DNA of 64,000 nucleotides, taken from Kistimonas asteriae (lineage in GTDB: Bacteria > Pseudomonadota > Gammaproteobacteria > Pseudomonadales > Endozoicomonadaceae). The notes under the pieces were generated by a model, which saw only the letters and a program-made list of their open reading frames with translations, did no database searches and was not told the origin of the DNA. The stretch's first letter is position 1. Every line of letters begins with the position of its first letter. Positions 38,946 to 47,939 of the stretch are shown here, one piece after another. The stretch covers positions 101,924 to 165,923 of the forward strand of contig NZ_JAEVHF010000013.1 in the NCBI RefSeq assembly GCF_018263925.1, in the 5' to 3' direction. A program made the position numbers and the translations under genes.

Positions 38946-39233
38946 CACTATCGCCTTAGCTGTAGATAAAAACATTCTGAATAGTTACACACCATGAAAC
39001 CATGCGTTTAATGCATTCAAAGACAGTAATGGGAAAGGTGGCTGGTATTTATGCACGTATTTTTATGGCAATCAAATACCGGAAAAAAGAATACCTTTTA
39101 TTTTCTTTCATGCATTAGCGCCCTACCAAGCGTACACGGAAGCACCATAAAAACAGCTTTACCTGTTCATATAACGGCATTACCAATTCCATTATTGGCA
39201 TATGCAAACATGCCAAAAGCGCAGGAGATAGCT

Positions 39234-40007
39234 ATGAGTGTTTCAAACAAAGACAAAGTGATTGCTTTGCTACGTGCCCTGGAGACGCGTGACCAAACAG
39301 CTATCCAGTATGTGAAAACTGACCAATATATCCAGCACAACCTGACGATTGCTAATGGATTAGAGGGATTTCGTGAATTATCCCAGGCACTTCCCAGTGA
39401 CACCAAAGTGAATATTGTTCGTATCTTCAGTGATGGCGATTATGTATTTTGCCATGTGGATTATAATTTTTTTGGCCCCAAGGTCGCGTTTGACATATTC
39501 CGCATGGATGACGGTTTCATTGTTGAGCATTGGGATAACCTGCAGGAGAAGCCAACCACGCCCAATCCAAGTGGACATACCCTACTGGATGGGCCAACAA
39601 CGGCCATAGACCATGACAAAACAGCGCTGAATAAAGCGACTATTTCGAGGTTTATTGACCAGGTCATGATTCATCGTCACTCCGAGGCACACGATGCCTT
39701 TTTTGCAGGTGACAATTACATACAGCACAATCCAAACATAGGGGATGGTCTGTCAGGACTGCTCAAAGCCTTCGAAGAATTCGGCAAGCAGGGGATAAGA
39801 ATAAACTACCAAAAGAACCACGCTGTACTCGGTGAAGGCAACTTCGTATTAGCGGTCAGCGAAGGCATCCGGGCAGAGAAGCCCACAGCTCTGTATGACC
39901 TGTTTCGACTTGAAAACGGCAAAATTGCAGAGCACTGGGATGTGGTTGAAACAATTCCCCCGGAACATCAGTGGAAAAATAAGAATGGGAAATTCGGAAC
40001 ATTCTAA
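39234..40007 (+). CDS. Two-domain SnoaL/NTF2-like protein, copy 1
   Basis: A 257-residue soluble protein made of two SnoaL-like cone-shaped domains. The motif YIQHNLTIANGLEGF in the first half is matched by YIQHNPNIGDGLSGL in the second, and each half ends with a V(E)HWD-type strand. The ATG at 39234 has AGGAGA upstream, so the longer frame from 39051 is not used. A close paralogue follows 150 bases later. SnoaL-like proteins are often small-molecule cyclases, isomerases or dehalogenase-like enzymes; no substrate can be assigned. Confidence 0.8.
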   Translation: MSVSNKDKVIALLRALETRDQTAIQYVKTDQYIQHNLTIANGLEGFRELSQALPSDTKVNIVRIFSDGDYVFCHVDYNFFGPKVAFDIFRMDDGFIVEHWDNLQEKPTTPNPSGHTLLDGPTTAIDHDKTALNKATISRFIDQVMIHRHSEAHDAFFAGDNYIQHNPNIGDGLSGLLKAFEEFGKQGIRINYQKNHAVLGEGNFVLAVSEGIRAEKPTALYDLFRLENGKIAEHWDVVETIPPEHQWKNKNGKFGTF

Positions 40008-40160
40008 CAGGCATCGAATACCCTTGATGATTGAAAAGGGCATGTCATCCCACTGAATGGACTACTTGCCATTCTTTCCTATTAGCGTGCAACTCATACG
40101 CATCCTATAGCCCGGCAAGATCCTAACGAGCATGACCATCACACAACGCAGGAGAAGCCC

Positions 40161-40946
40161 ATGAGTGTTTCGAATATCAATAAAGTCATTGCATTATTGA
40201 ACAGCATTGAAACCGGAGATCCTGAGCCTGCTACCCATTATGCCAATAAAAATCAGTACACCCAGCACAATCTGGCGGTTGCCGATGGGCTGCAAGGGTT
40301 TGCCGAATTACTACAGGCACTGCCTGAAAACACAGCCCGTGTTAACGTGGTACGCGCTTTCAGCGATGGCGACTATGTCTTCACCCACACCGATTACAAC
40401 TTCTTTGGCCCGAAAGTCGGGTTCGATATTTTTCGGTTTGAAAATGGTTTGATCGTCGAACACTGGGATAACCTGACAGAAAAAGCCTCTGCCAAAAATC
40501 CCAGTGGTCACACGCAGACTGATGGCTCGACAGAAACTACTGATAGAGATAAAACGGCTGAAAACAAACAACGGGCAGCCAGCTTTATTGAAACCATTTT
40601 GATTGGCGGCCATTTCGATAAGATTTCTGAATTTATAGACCCCGGCGAGTCAAATTATATCCAGCACAACCCTGTAATCGCGGATGGCATTGACGGCTTG
40701 CTTGCGGCTATTAAGCATATGGCTCAACAGGGCATCACAATGGCTTATAAAAAGAATCACAAAGTGTTGGGCGAGGGAAATTTCACACTCGGCATCAGTG
40801 AAGGCGAGTTTGCCGGCGACCATGTCGCCTATTACGACTTACTACGCTTTGATAACAATAAGATTGTTGAGCATTGGGGAGCTATAGAAACTATTCCACC
40901 AAAATCAGAGTGGAGGAATTCTAATGGCAAGTTTGAAAAACTTTGA
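40161..40946 (+). CDS. Two-domain SnoaL/NTF2-like protein, copy 2
   Basis: A 261-residue paralogue of the preceding gene, similar along its whole length (SVSNINKVIALL, FSDGDYVFTHTDYNFFGPKV, FIVEHWD-like LIVEHWDN). It has the same two-domain organisation, with YIQHNPVIADGIDGL in the second half, and the same ribosome binding site context (AGGAGAAGCCC before ATG). The pair arose by tandem gene duplication, on top of an older internal duplication. Confidence 0.8.
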   Translation: MSVSNINKVIALLNSIETGDPEPATHYANKNQYTQHNLAVADGLQGFAELLQALPENTARVNVVRAFSDGDYVFTHTDYNFFGPKVGFDIFRFENGLIVEHWDNLTEKASAKNPSGHTQTDGSTETTDRDKTAENKQRAASFIETILIGGHFDKISEFIDPGESNYIQHNPVIADGIDGLLAAIKHMAQQGITMAYKKNHKVLGEGNFTLGISEGEFAGDHVAYYDLLRFDNNKIVEHWGAIETIPPKSEWRNSNGKFEKL

Positions 40947-41206
40947 CATGTGCAACTGTGAGGTTCCCGACTTCGGCTGACTGCCATAACTAACGCATCA
41001 TTTTGTCACGTAGAATCCCATAGGGCGTTTTTCCTTTCGATGTACCATGTGGTCTTTGAAAGTTATAAAACGCCTCCCATTCTGGAAGCTAATCTCGCAG
41101 TGCAGCCTCTTAAAAATCATCTCCTCCAATAGCACAATTAAAAATCCAAACTGCCCAAACCAATCATTCCAACTAACAAATAACCTCAAACTTAGACACA
41201 GAAAAC

Positions 41207-42634
41207 TTACAAAAATAGCGGTTCACACTCATTCTTGGGCGCTCTAAAAATCAAACCCGCCTCTTCTAATACTTTGAAAAACTTTATCCCCGCCTCAACA
41301 TGAAAGCAAAAATACCAGTCCAAACTCTCATGACCATCATCGTAATCAGCATCATCAATCTCTATCATTCGACATTTATACTCCTCTACATCGAACTCAA
41401 AAGCCTTACGCACAATCTTCTCGAAAGGCTTATATATAATTCTTTTCTTAGCCTCTACTACAAACTCAAACGCCTTAATACTCTTATTAAGCCTACGAAC
41501 GACTGACAGAAAGAATTCTTTCTCCGCCTCATCGTCAAAATGGATAGCAGCCCGATCATTTATAACAAAGTCATTTCCAGCATCACAAGAAAGTTTCACA
41601 TCCACCAACAACCCCTTGATACATTCAAAATCAGCACTTTGAATATCAAAACCTCTTTGCCGAATATAATCAACATAATCAGCCACTTCTCTCTTGTAAT
41701 AGTCCAAGCCTTGCGCTTTGGCCAGACCAAAATAATTAAGCTCACTTTCTCTAACTAACGCTTGATTATGGATTTTAGCAACATCAATAATTTCATTGGC
41801 AAGCCATGGATAGATCTCAACAATCTTCTCCAGATTCTTTCTCATCCGAACTCTATAGCACTCTGGGTCTTCAGTGATTTTACGAGATAGATCTTCAAAA
41901 CCTTCTAAATCAACTAATGCCATTTGATAGGCCATCTCACCAGCAGAAGATTCTCGGATGATAGGCAAAAAATTATACTTAAATCCCTTTCTGTCAGGCA
42001 AAACGACATAACAGCACAACTTGGCTAAATCCTTAACTGCTGGTAGAAGACGCTTGCCCCCCTCCGCACAATCTTTATATATGGCAATATCCAAGTCCCA
42101 GAACTTATGGGCTATTGGAAACCAGGTTTCTAGCTGTAAAGTCATATCATCCAAATGAACTTCACCCACCTTTGGAACCACCAACCACCTTAATCCATAC
42201 TGCTGAATATACGCTTCCATCAATGCGTTTTCCCGGCAACTTCTACCAGGTGCCACCAGCTCTCTTTTTTTGAATATAACTTGGGGAAAAGCCTTAATCA
42301 TATAAATTTTCGCACGCCCAAATTCACCAGAAATTACTTCCAGCCTATAATTGGGATTCCCAGCATTATCTCTAAAAGAAGACTCAATCAACCTCGGATT
42401 ATTCGTAAGTTCTTCATCTGTATATCCATCTGACGCTTTTAATATTTCTCCCTTTGAATCATAAACAACCTTACGAGCACTACCCTGTGGCACAGACATA
42501 TCCACTCGATAACGTACAATATTTTCTGGCAACTCCTCTTGAACCCGCCACCTAAGAAACGTTCGCTCCATACAATCTCTGATCCCACCACAGGGATAGC
42601 ATATGCATTCAAATATCGAAGATAAGCAATTCAT
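41207..42634 (-). CDS. AT-rich orphan protein with cysteine-rich N terminus
   Basis: I do not recognise this 475-residue protein. GGAG 7 bases before ATG 42634 supports the start. The first 21 residues contain cysteines at 3, 10, 12, 15 and 21 (NCLSSIFECICYPCGG), unusual for a bacterial protein and reminiscent of palmitoylated N termini. The middle has strand-helix patterns, with QVIFKKRELV, LRWLVVPKVGEV, LQLETWFPI and MALVDLEGF. These loosely recall a kinase-like fold, but clear catalytic motifs are missing. It is strongly AT-rich compared with mobA next to it, suggesting acquisition. A secreted effector is a hypothesis. Confidence 0.6.
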   Translation of the reverse strand: MNCLSSIFECICYPCGGIRDCMERTFLRWRVQEELPENIVRYRVDMSVPQGSARKVVYDSKGEILKASDGYTDEELTNNPRLIESSFRDNAGNPNYRLEVISGEFGRAKIYMIKAFPQVIFKKRELVAPGRSCRENALMEAYIQQYGLRWLVVPKVGEVHLDDMTLQLETWFPIAHKFWDLDIAIYKDCAEGGKRLLPAVKDLAKLCCYVVLPDRKGFKYNFLPIIRESSAGEMAYQMALVDLEGFEDLSRKITEDPECYRVRMRKNLEKIVEIYPWLANEIIDVAKIHNQALVRESELNYFGLAKAQGLDYYKREVADYVDYIRQRGFDIQSADFECIKGLLVDVKLSCDAGNDFVINDRAAIHFDDEAEKEFFLSVVRRLNKSIKAFEFVVEAKKRIIYKPFEKIVRKAFEFDVEEYKCRMIEIDDADYDDGHESLDWYFCFHVEAGIKFFKVLEEAGLIFRAPKNECEPLFL

Positions 42635-42941
42635 AAAACACTCCTACAGCTAAAATAATATTCACCATAAAGGAAAACCATCTTCGTTCTGCCACTCCAG
42701 ACAAAAAAAACCATTAACCCATCGACACTAAACCCCAAAAAACGTTCACAACCCATTAATAATCTTGACCATTTTTGTCATGATCATTATTCCAACATAC
42801 AAACGGCAAACGAATTCAAAGAAAGCCCAAAATAACAAAGTCATCTGCTATTTCCTAAACACCATTAGAGAGATGTGACTTTGCAATCCAGCCCTCTCAG
42901 ACATACTATCCTGCCCATCGCTCATCATCCGGTATAAAATA
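42635..42941 (+). other. Intergenic region before the molybdenum cluster
   Basis: No gene is seen. It separates the AT-rich orphan from mobA and should hold the cluster promoter. I found no molybdenum-cofactor riboswitch or ModE palindrome that I could defend. Confidence 0.4.
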
Positions 42942-43532
42942 TTGTCATTTGTACTGCCTGTCAGATCGCCATTATCACAACAAACAGCCATCCTGCTTGC
43001 CGGTGGACAGTCCTCTCGAATGGGCTCCGATAAAACACGTCTTGATTACCACGGACAGCCACTCTGGCGACATATGAAAACCCTCCTGCGTCAAACCGGC
43101 TTTGAAGAAATCATAATCAGCGGCCATCAGGGAGTTTCCGATATAATCCCAGGAAAAGGTCCCATGAGCGGCTTACATGCCTGCCTGCATAAAATCCCCT
43201 GTAATTCAAATAAGCAGGGCGTGTTGATACTCCCTGTAGATATGCCACTGTTGACACCCGAACTCCTTATCCTATTGGCCAGTGAAGGCTATACCGGAAA
43301 AATCCCCTTACATTACGACAATTATCAGCTTCCGTTATACCTGCCAGTCAACGACGCACTACGGAATTATACCGAAGCAGTTGTCCATGAGGCCGACAAA
43401 CGGCATTATTCACTCCGACGACTCATCGCCCATCTGCACGGTTCCACCCTTCCTGTTCCTGACGGTCAGGAGTGGCGCTTCCGTAACGCCAACACCCCCG
43501 AAGACTGGCGGCAATGCCTGGCAGATGCCTGA
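42942..43532 (+). CDS. mobA: Molybdenum cofactor guanylyltransferase
   Basis: Links GMP to molybdopterin to form MGD, the cofactor form used by DmsA. The nucleotide-binding loop LLAGGQSSRMGSDK is at the N terminus, with GPMSGLHACL and LPVDMPLL further on. The 196-residue length is normal. The start is probably a TTG at 42942; no ATG lies before the motif. It leads the nine-gene molybdenum cluster. Confidence 0.92.
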   Translation: MSFVLPVRSPLSQQTAILLAGGQSSRMGSDKTRLDYHGQPLWRHMKTLLRQTGFEEIIISGHQGVSDIIPGKGPMSGLHACLHKIPCNSNKQGVLILPVDMPLLTPELLILLASEGYTGKIPLHYDNYQLPLYLPVNDALRNYTEAVVHEADKRHYSLRRLIAHLHGSTLPVPDGQEWRFRNANTPEDWRQCLADA

Positions 43533-43562
43533 CCCTCACCCAATAACAGAATTGACCCGACC

Positions 43563-44117
43563 ATGGCACACAAACAGACCAAAGCATTCGTTCCGCTGAA
43601 TATCGCTGTTCTGACCGTTTCCGATACCCGTACCGAAGCCGACGACACCTCCGGCCAACTACTGGTCGACAAATTGACCGGCGCCGGCCACCTGCTGGCC
43701 GATAAAGTCATCGTTAAAGATGATCGCTACCAGATCCGTGAAGTGGTATCCCGCTGGATTGCGTCCAACAACATTCAGGTGGCACTGATCACCGGTGGTA
43801 CCGGTTTTGCCGGCCGTGACGGCACGCCGGAAGCCGTACTGCCCCTGTTTGACAAGGTTGTCGATGGCTATGGCGAACTGTTCCGCCAGATTTCCTATGA
43901 ACAGATCAAAACGTCAACCATCCAGTCCCGCGCGGTAGCCGGGCTGTCCAATGGCACAGTGATCTTCACCATGCCCGGCTCACCCAATGGCTGCAAAACC
44001 GCCTGGGAAGGTGTGATCGAAGATCAGCTGGACAGCCGGCACCGCCCCTGCAACTTTGTTGAACAGCTCAAAGTTGTACAGCGTGAAGCCGTGATTCGCG
44101 AAGAGGTTGAGGCATGA
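43563..44117 (+). CDS. moaB: Molybdenum cofactor biosynthesis protein B
   Basis: A MogA/MoaB-type molybdopterin-binding protein of 184 residues, involved in adenylating molybdopterin or in related steps. The conserved [33 protein letters not shown] and [16 protein letters not shown] are all visible. The gene overlaps moaC by four bases. Confidence 0.94.
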   Translation: MAHKQTKAFVPLNIAVLTVSDTRTEADDTSGQLLVDKLTGAGHLLADKVIVKDDRYQIREVVSRWIASNNIQVALITGGTGFAGRDGTPEAVLPLFDKVVDGYGELFRQISYEQIKTSTIQSRAVAGLSNGTVIFTMPGSPNGCKTAWEGVIEDQLDSRHRPCNFVEQLKVVQREAVIREEVEA

Positions 44118-44617
44118 GTGTGCTGACGCACCTTAACGCCCAGGGTGAAGCCCATATGGTGGATGTCGGCGAAAAAGCCGACACCCGCCGTGAAGCCCGG
44201 GCTGAAGGCTACATTTACCTGCAGCCGGAAACCCTGCGTCTGGTGAATGAACAGGGGTTGAAGAAAGGCGATGTCCTCTCTGTTGCCCGTATTGCCGGCA
44301 TCCAGGGCGCCAAGCAGTGTGGTAACCTCATCCCCCTTTGTCACCCGTTGATGCTGACCCATATTTCAGTTGATTTTGAATTGCAGCCGGAAGCTGGCCG
44401 TATCCGGGTAGAATCATGCTGTCGTCTGTCAGGCAAGACGGGCGTGGAGATGGAAGCACTGACCGCCGTTTCGGTAGCAACCCTCACCCTGTTCGATATG
44501 TGCAAGGCCGTCGACAAGACCATGCGGATTGACGGTATCCGGGTACTGGAAAAATCCGGCGGGCGCAGCGGGCACTTTGTAGCAGACGACAGAGACAACG
44601 AAACAGGCCAACCATGA
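44114..44617 (+). CDS. moaC: Cyclic pyranopterin monophosphate synthase
   Basis: Acts with MoaA to convert GTP to cyclic pyranopterin monophosphate. The 167-residue protein has [14 protein letters not shown] at the N terminus, [16 protein letters not shown] and the catalytic [14 protein letters not shown]. It overlaps both moaB and moaD. The partner gene moaA is not in this window. Confidence 0.96.
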   Translation: MSVLTHLNAQGEAHMVDVGEKADTRREARAEGYIYLQPETLRLVNEQGLKKGDVLSVARIAGIQGAKQCGNLIPLCHPLMLTHISVDFELQPEAGRIRVESCCRLSGKTGVEMEALTAVSVATLTLFDMCKAVDKTMRIDGIRVLEKSGGRSGHFVADDRDNETGQP

Positions 44618-44862
44618 TCAAAGTCCTTTTCTTTGCCGGTTACCGTGAACGGCTCGGGTGTGACGCCCTGGAGCTGGAGACCAGCGCCACCACCATCGAC
44701 GCTCTCAAGGCGCAGCTGGCGGAACGTGGTGATCTCTGGCGCCAGCTGCTGCAGGACCGTAAGACCCATACCGCCATCAACCAGGCTATCGTGACCGACC
44801 CGGCTGCCGAGATTCACTCCGGCGACGAAGTGGCCTTCTTCCCGCCGGTGACCGGTGGCTGA
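44614..44862 (+). CDS. moaD: Molybdopterin synthase small subunit
   Basis: An 82-residue ubiquitin-like sulfur carrier ending in PPVTGG; the C-terminal Gly-Gly is adenylated by MoeB and carries the thiocarboxylate. It overlaps moaC by four bases, and moaE follows closely. Confidence 0.95.
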   Translation: MIKVLFFAGYRERLGCDALELETSATTIDALKAQLAERGDLWRQLLQDRKTHTAINQAIVTDPAAEIHSGDEVAFFPPVTGG

Positions 44863-44887
44863 ACCGCAGAGACAACGGAATCACACC

Positions 44888-45349
44888 ATGCTCGACTACC
44901 AGCGCCATATCGCCGTACAGACAGACGACTTCCAACTGGATCACGAATACCAGTGCCTGCGCTCGCACAGCGCGACCGGCGCCATCGTCACCTTCTGCGG
45001 ACTGGTTCGGGACATGAATGACGGGAAGGATGTCACCGGGCTGTTCCTGGAACACTATCCCGGCATGACCGAGAAAACCCTTGAGGCCATTGCCGATGAA
45101 GCGGCAGAACGCTGGCCACTGCAGGCGGTACGGGTGATCCACCGGGTCGGACAGATGGCGCTGTGTGACCAGATAGTCTTTGTTGGTGTCGCCAGTGCCC
45201 ACCGGGGAGCGGCCTTTGATGCCTGCGAGTTCATCATGGACTTCCTGAAATCCCGCGCCCCGTTCTGGAAACGGGAACAAACGACCCAGGGTGAACACTG
45301 GGTGGAAGCCCGCACCTCTGACCAGGACGCCCTGGAGCGCTGGAAATGA
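44888..45349 (+). CDS. moaE: Molybdopterin synthase large subunit
   Basis: Forms the heterotetrameric synthase with MoaD and inserts two sulfurs into the pterin. Family segments are GAIVTFCGLVRDMN, LEHYPGMTEKTLEAIADE, IHRVGQM and the C-terminal FWKREQTTQGEHWVEA with the catalytic lysine. I chose ATG 44888 (153 residues); GTG 44855, overlapping moaD, would add 11 residues. The end overlaps modA by four bases. Confidence 0.95.
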   Translation: MLDYQRHIAVQTDDFQLDHEYQCLRSHSATGAIVTFCGLVRDMNDGKDVTGLFLEHYPGMTEKTLEAIADEAAERWPLQAVRVIHRVGQMALCDQIVFVGVASAHRGAAFDACEFIMDFLKSRAPFWKREQTTQGEHWVEARTSDQDALERWK

Positions 45350-46131
45350 AGTTAAGGCGAATCGGTCTTGCTCTGTGCTTCCTGCTACTGACGCCGCTCA
45401 CCGGCCTGGCGGGGGAACTCAATGTGGCGGTTGCCGCCAATTTCCGGCCGGTGCTGGAGACTCTCGCGGGCCGGTTCCAGGCTCAGACGGGAAATACAAT
45501 AAAGCTGTCGTCTGCATCCACCGGCGTCCTGTATAACCAGATTACCTATGGCGCTCCCTTTGACCTGTTTCTGTCTGCCGATGCCCGCCGCCCGCAAATG
45601 CTCGAAGAACAGGGGCTGACAGAACCCGGTACACGCCTGCCTTACGCCTATGGCCGACTGGTGCTGTGGCACCGCAACCATGAGGCTGTCAACCTGCCGG
45701 CACTACGCACGTGGCAGGATCACATCGCCGTGGCCAACCCCGTGACCGCCCCCTATGGAAAAGCTGCCGATGATGTCCTGAACAATCTGCAGTTACTGGA
45801 TCAAAAACGACCACTGCTGATTACCGGCGCCAATATCCTGCAAACCTACCAGTATGTTTCCAGTGGCAACGTGGCATTGGGCTTTGTCGCCTATGCCCAA
45901 CTGGTGACAGACGGAATCGATAAAGGCCTGTATTTTGTACCGGAAGAATTGTATGAACCACTGCGGCAGGAAGCAGTCATCCTGAAAGCCAGCCGTAAGA
46001 AAACACTGGCCAGTGATTTCCTGACCTGGTTGCAATCACCGGAGGTCCAGCGTTTCATACAGGCACAGGGTTACTACCCCGCCCGTTCGGTAGAAACACG
46101 ACAACAAGACAATAGCGTGAAACAGGGATAA
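45346..46131 (+). CDS. modA: Molybdate ABC transporter substrate-binding protein
   Basis: The periplasmic receptor for molybdate or tungstate. A signal peptide (LALCFLLLTPLTGLAG) precedes NVAVAANFRPVLETL and LSSASTGVLYNQITYGAPFD, which carry oxyanion ligands. FLSADARRPQMLEEQGL is also typical. The gene overlaps moaE and is followed by modB, joining uptake and cofactor synthesis in one transcription unit. Confidence 0.95.
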   Translation: MKLRRIGLALCFLLLTPLTGLAGELNVAVAANFRPVLETLAGRFQAQTGNTIKLSSASTGVLYNQITYGAPFDLFLSADARRPQMLEEQGLTEPGTRLPYAYGRLVLWHRNHEAVNLPALRTWQDHIAVANPVTAPYGKAADDVLNNLQLLDQKRPLLITGANILQTYQYVSSGNVALGFVAYAQLVTDGIDKGLYFVPEELYEPLRQEAVILKASRKKTLASDFLTWLQSPEVQRFIQAQGYYPARSVETRQQDNSVKQG

Positions 46132-46139
46132 CCCGTTCA

Positions 46140-46823
46140 ATGGATCCACTGGTTACAGCTGTACTGCTGACCCTGAAGCTGGCATTGGTGACAACCCTTC
46201 TGCTGTTGCTGGTTGGTATCCCGCTGGCCTGGTGGCTGTCGCGCCTGACCAGTGGCTGGAAGCCCCTGATCGAGGCAGTGGTTGCCCTTCCCCTGGTTCT
46301 CCCGCCCACGGTATTGGGCTTTTACCTACTGCTGGCATTTGCGCCACACAGCGGACTGGGGCAGCTCTGGCAGCAACTGACCGGCAACCGGCTGGCCTTC
46401 AGTTTTGCCGCACTCGTCATCGGCTCTGTCATTTATTCCCTGCCCTTTGTCGTGCAACCCCTGCAGCGGGCCTTTGAACGTATCCCCGTCAACCTGCTGG
46501 AAGCGGCCACCATCATGGGCGCAAGCCCGGCAGACCGTTTCATGTCTGTCGTACTGCCCCTGAGCCGAAGCAGCATTGTGACCGCTGCCTGCATGGGGTT
46601 TGCCCATACCATCGGTGAGTTCGGCGTAGTGCTTATGATCGGAGGCAACATTCCCGGCGAAACCAGGGTCATTTCCATTGCTCTGTATGACCTGGTTGAA
46701 AGCCAGCAATATGTCCAGGCGCACTGGCTGGCCGGCGGGCTGCTGGTCATGTCGCTACTGCTGCTGACTCTGGTACAACTCTCCCACCGGGTTTCCTCTC
46801 GACGGGAGGTCGCCAGGGCATGA
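46140..46823 (+). CDS. modB: Molybdate ABC transporter permease
   Basis: An inner-membrane permease of 227 residues with about five to six helices. The cytoplasmic EAA-type loop is visible as EAATIMGASPADRFMSVVLP, which docks ModC. ATG 46140 directly follows modA, and the end overlaps modC by four bases. Confidence 0.95.
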   Translation: MDPLVTAVLLTLKLALVTTLLLLLVGIPLAWWLSRLTSGWKPLIEAVVALPLVLPPTVLGFYLLLAFAPHSGLGQLWQQLTGNRLAFSFAALVIGSVIYSLPFVVQPLQRAFERIPVNLLEAATIMGASPADRFMSVVLPLSRSSIVTAACMGFAHTIGEFGVVLMIGGNIPGETRVISIALYDLVESQQYVQAHWLAGGLLVMSLLLLTLVQLSHRVSSRREVARA

Positions 46824-47896
46824 CGCTAACCCTCGACATTCGGCTTGACCGCCCCGGGTTTCAACTGCACATTGCGCACACTTTCCCACTCAATGGCATT
46901 ACCGCCATCATGGGACCCTCCGGCTGTGGCAAGACCACCTTGCTGCGCACCATAGCCGGCCTGGAAATGCCAGACAGTGGTTCCATACGGATGGGCGACA
47001 CCGCTTGGCTTGAAGACTCAAAACTCCGTACCGCACCACAGAACCGCCGGCTGGGCTATGTCTTTCAGGAAACCAGTCTGTTTCCCCACCTGAGCGTGAC
47101 CGCCAACCTCGACTATGCCCGCAGGCGTGCGCACCGTAAAAACGACACCATAAATCTGGACCATGTAATTGACTGGTGCGGCATTGCCTCCCTGCTAACC
47201 CAGAAACCGGACCAGTTGTCCGGCGGTCAACGACAACGAGTCGCTATTGCCCGGGCCATCCTGTCAGCACCGGAAGTGCTGCTGATGGATGAACCCCTGG
47301 CCTCACTGGACCGGTCAGCCAAACGGGAACTGCTGCCGTACATCCGCACGATTCACCGACACTTTTCGATCCCTATCATCGTAGTCAGTCACTCGCAGGA
47401 TGAAGTCGCCCGGCTGGCAGACGACACGGTGCTGATGGATAACGGCCGGATCATTGCCAGTGGACAAACAACAGAGCTATTCAGCCGCCTGGATAATGCG
47501 CTCGCCGACGAAGACGCCCTGGCAGTTCTGGAAACAACGGTCTCAGGGCAGGAGACGGATTATCCGGCAACACACCTGCAGGCAGATGGCCAACAGATCA
47601 CCGTTTCGCACCTGTCAGCCATACAGGGCGCCACCACCCGTCTACTGGTACCGGCATCGGAAGTGAGTATCATGCGGGAATCCGTGGCGGACTGTAGCAT
47701 CCAGAACCGGCTGCTGACCCGCATTGACGGCATCAAGCTTGCGGGCGACAGCCATGTGCTGCTACGCCTGCCCCTTGAGCATCAGGCACTGCTGGCATTG
47801 ATTACCCGGCAATCCTTTGACCGGATGGCCCTGAAGCAGGGAGAAGCAGTGTATGCCTGTTTCAAGGCCGCCGGCCTGCAGGTATTAAACCCGTAA
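46820..47896 (+). CDS. modC: Molybdate ABC transporter ATP-binding protein
   Basis: Powers the ModB permease. Walker A GPSGCGKTT is at residues 32-40, the ABC signature is LSGGQRQRVAIARA, and Walker B is VLLMDEPLASLD. The C-terminal ~70 residues form a molybdate-binding TOBE domain that gives feedback inhibition. The 358-residue length matches ModC. No modE regulator gene is present in the window. Confidence 0.96.
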   Translation: MTLTLDIRLDRPGFQLHIAHTFPLNGITAIMGPSGCGKTTLLRTIAGLEMPDSGSIRMGDTAWLEDSKLRTAPQNRRLGYVFQETSLFPHLSVTANLDYARRRAHRKNDTINLDHVIDWCGIASLLTQKPDQLSGGQRQRVAIARAILSAPEVLLMDEPLASLDRSAKRELLPYIRTIHRHFSIPIIVVSHSQDEVARLADDTVLMDNGRIIASGQTTELFSRLDNALADEDALAVLETTVSGQETDYPATHLQADGQQITVSHLSAIQGATTRLLVPASEVSIMRESVADCSIQNRLLTRIDGIKLAGDSHVLLRLPLEHQALLALITRQSFDRMALKQGEAVYACFKAAGLQVLNP

Positions 47897-47939
47897 ACGT
47901 TTATTGCATGACCGCTTTTTACCGGTAAGGAGTCCATTG

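Noticed and set aside
39051..39233. 61-residue N-terminal extension of SnoaL-like copy 1
   Set aside because: The paralogue begins at the equivalent of ATG 39234, which has its own ribosome binding site.
42635..42941. Molybdenum-cofactor riboswitch ahead of mobA
   Set aside because: The gap is AT-rich, and I could not find the conserved stems needed to support it.
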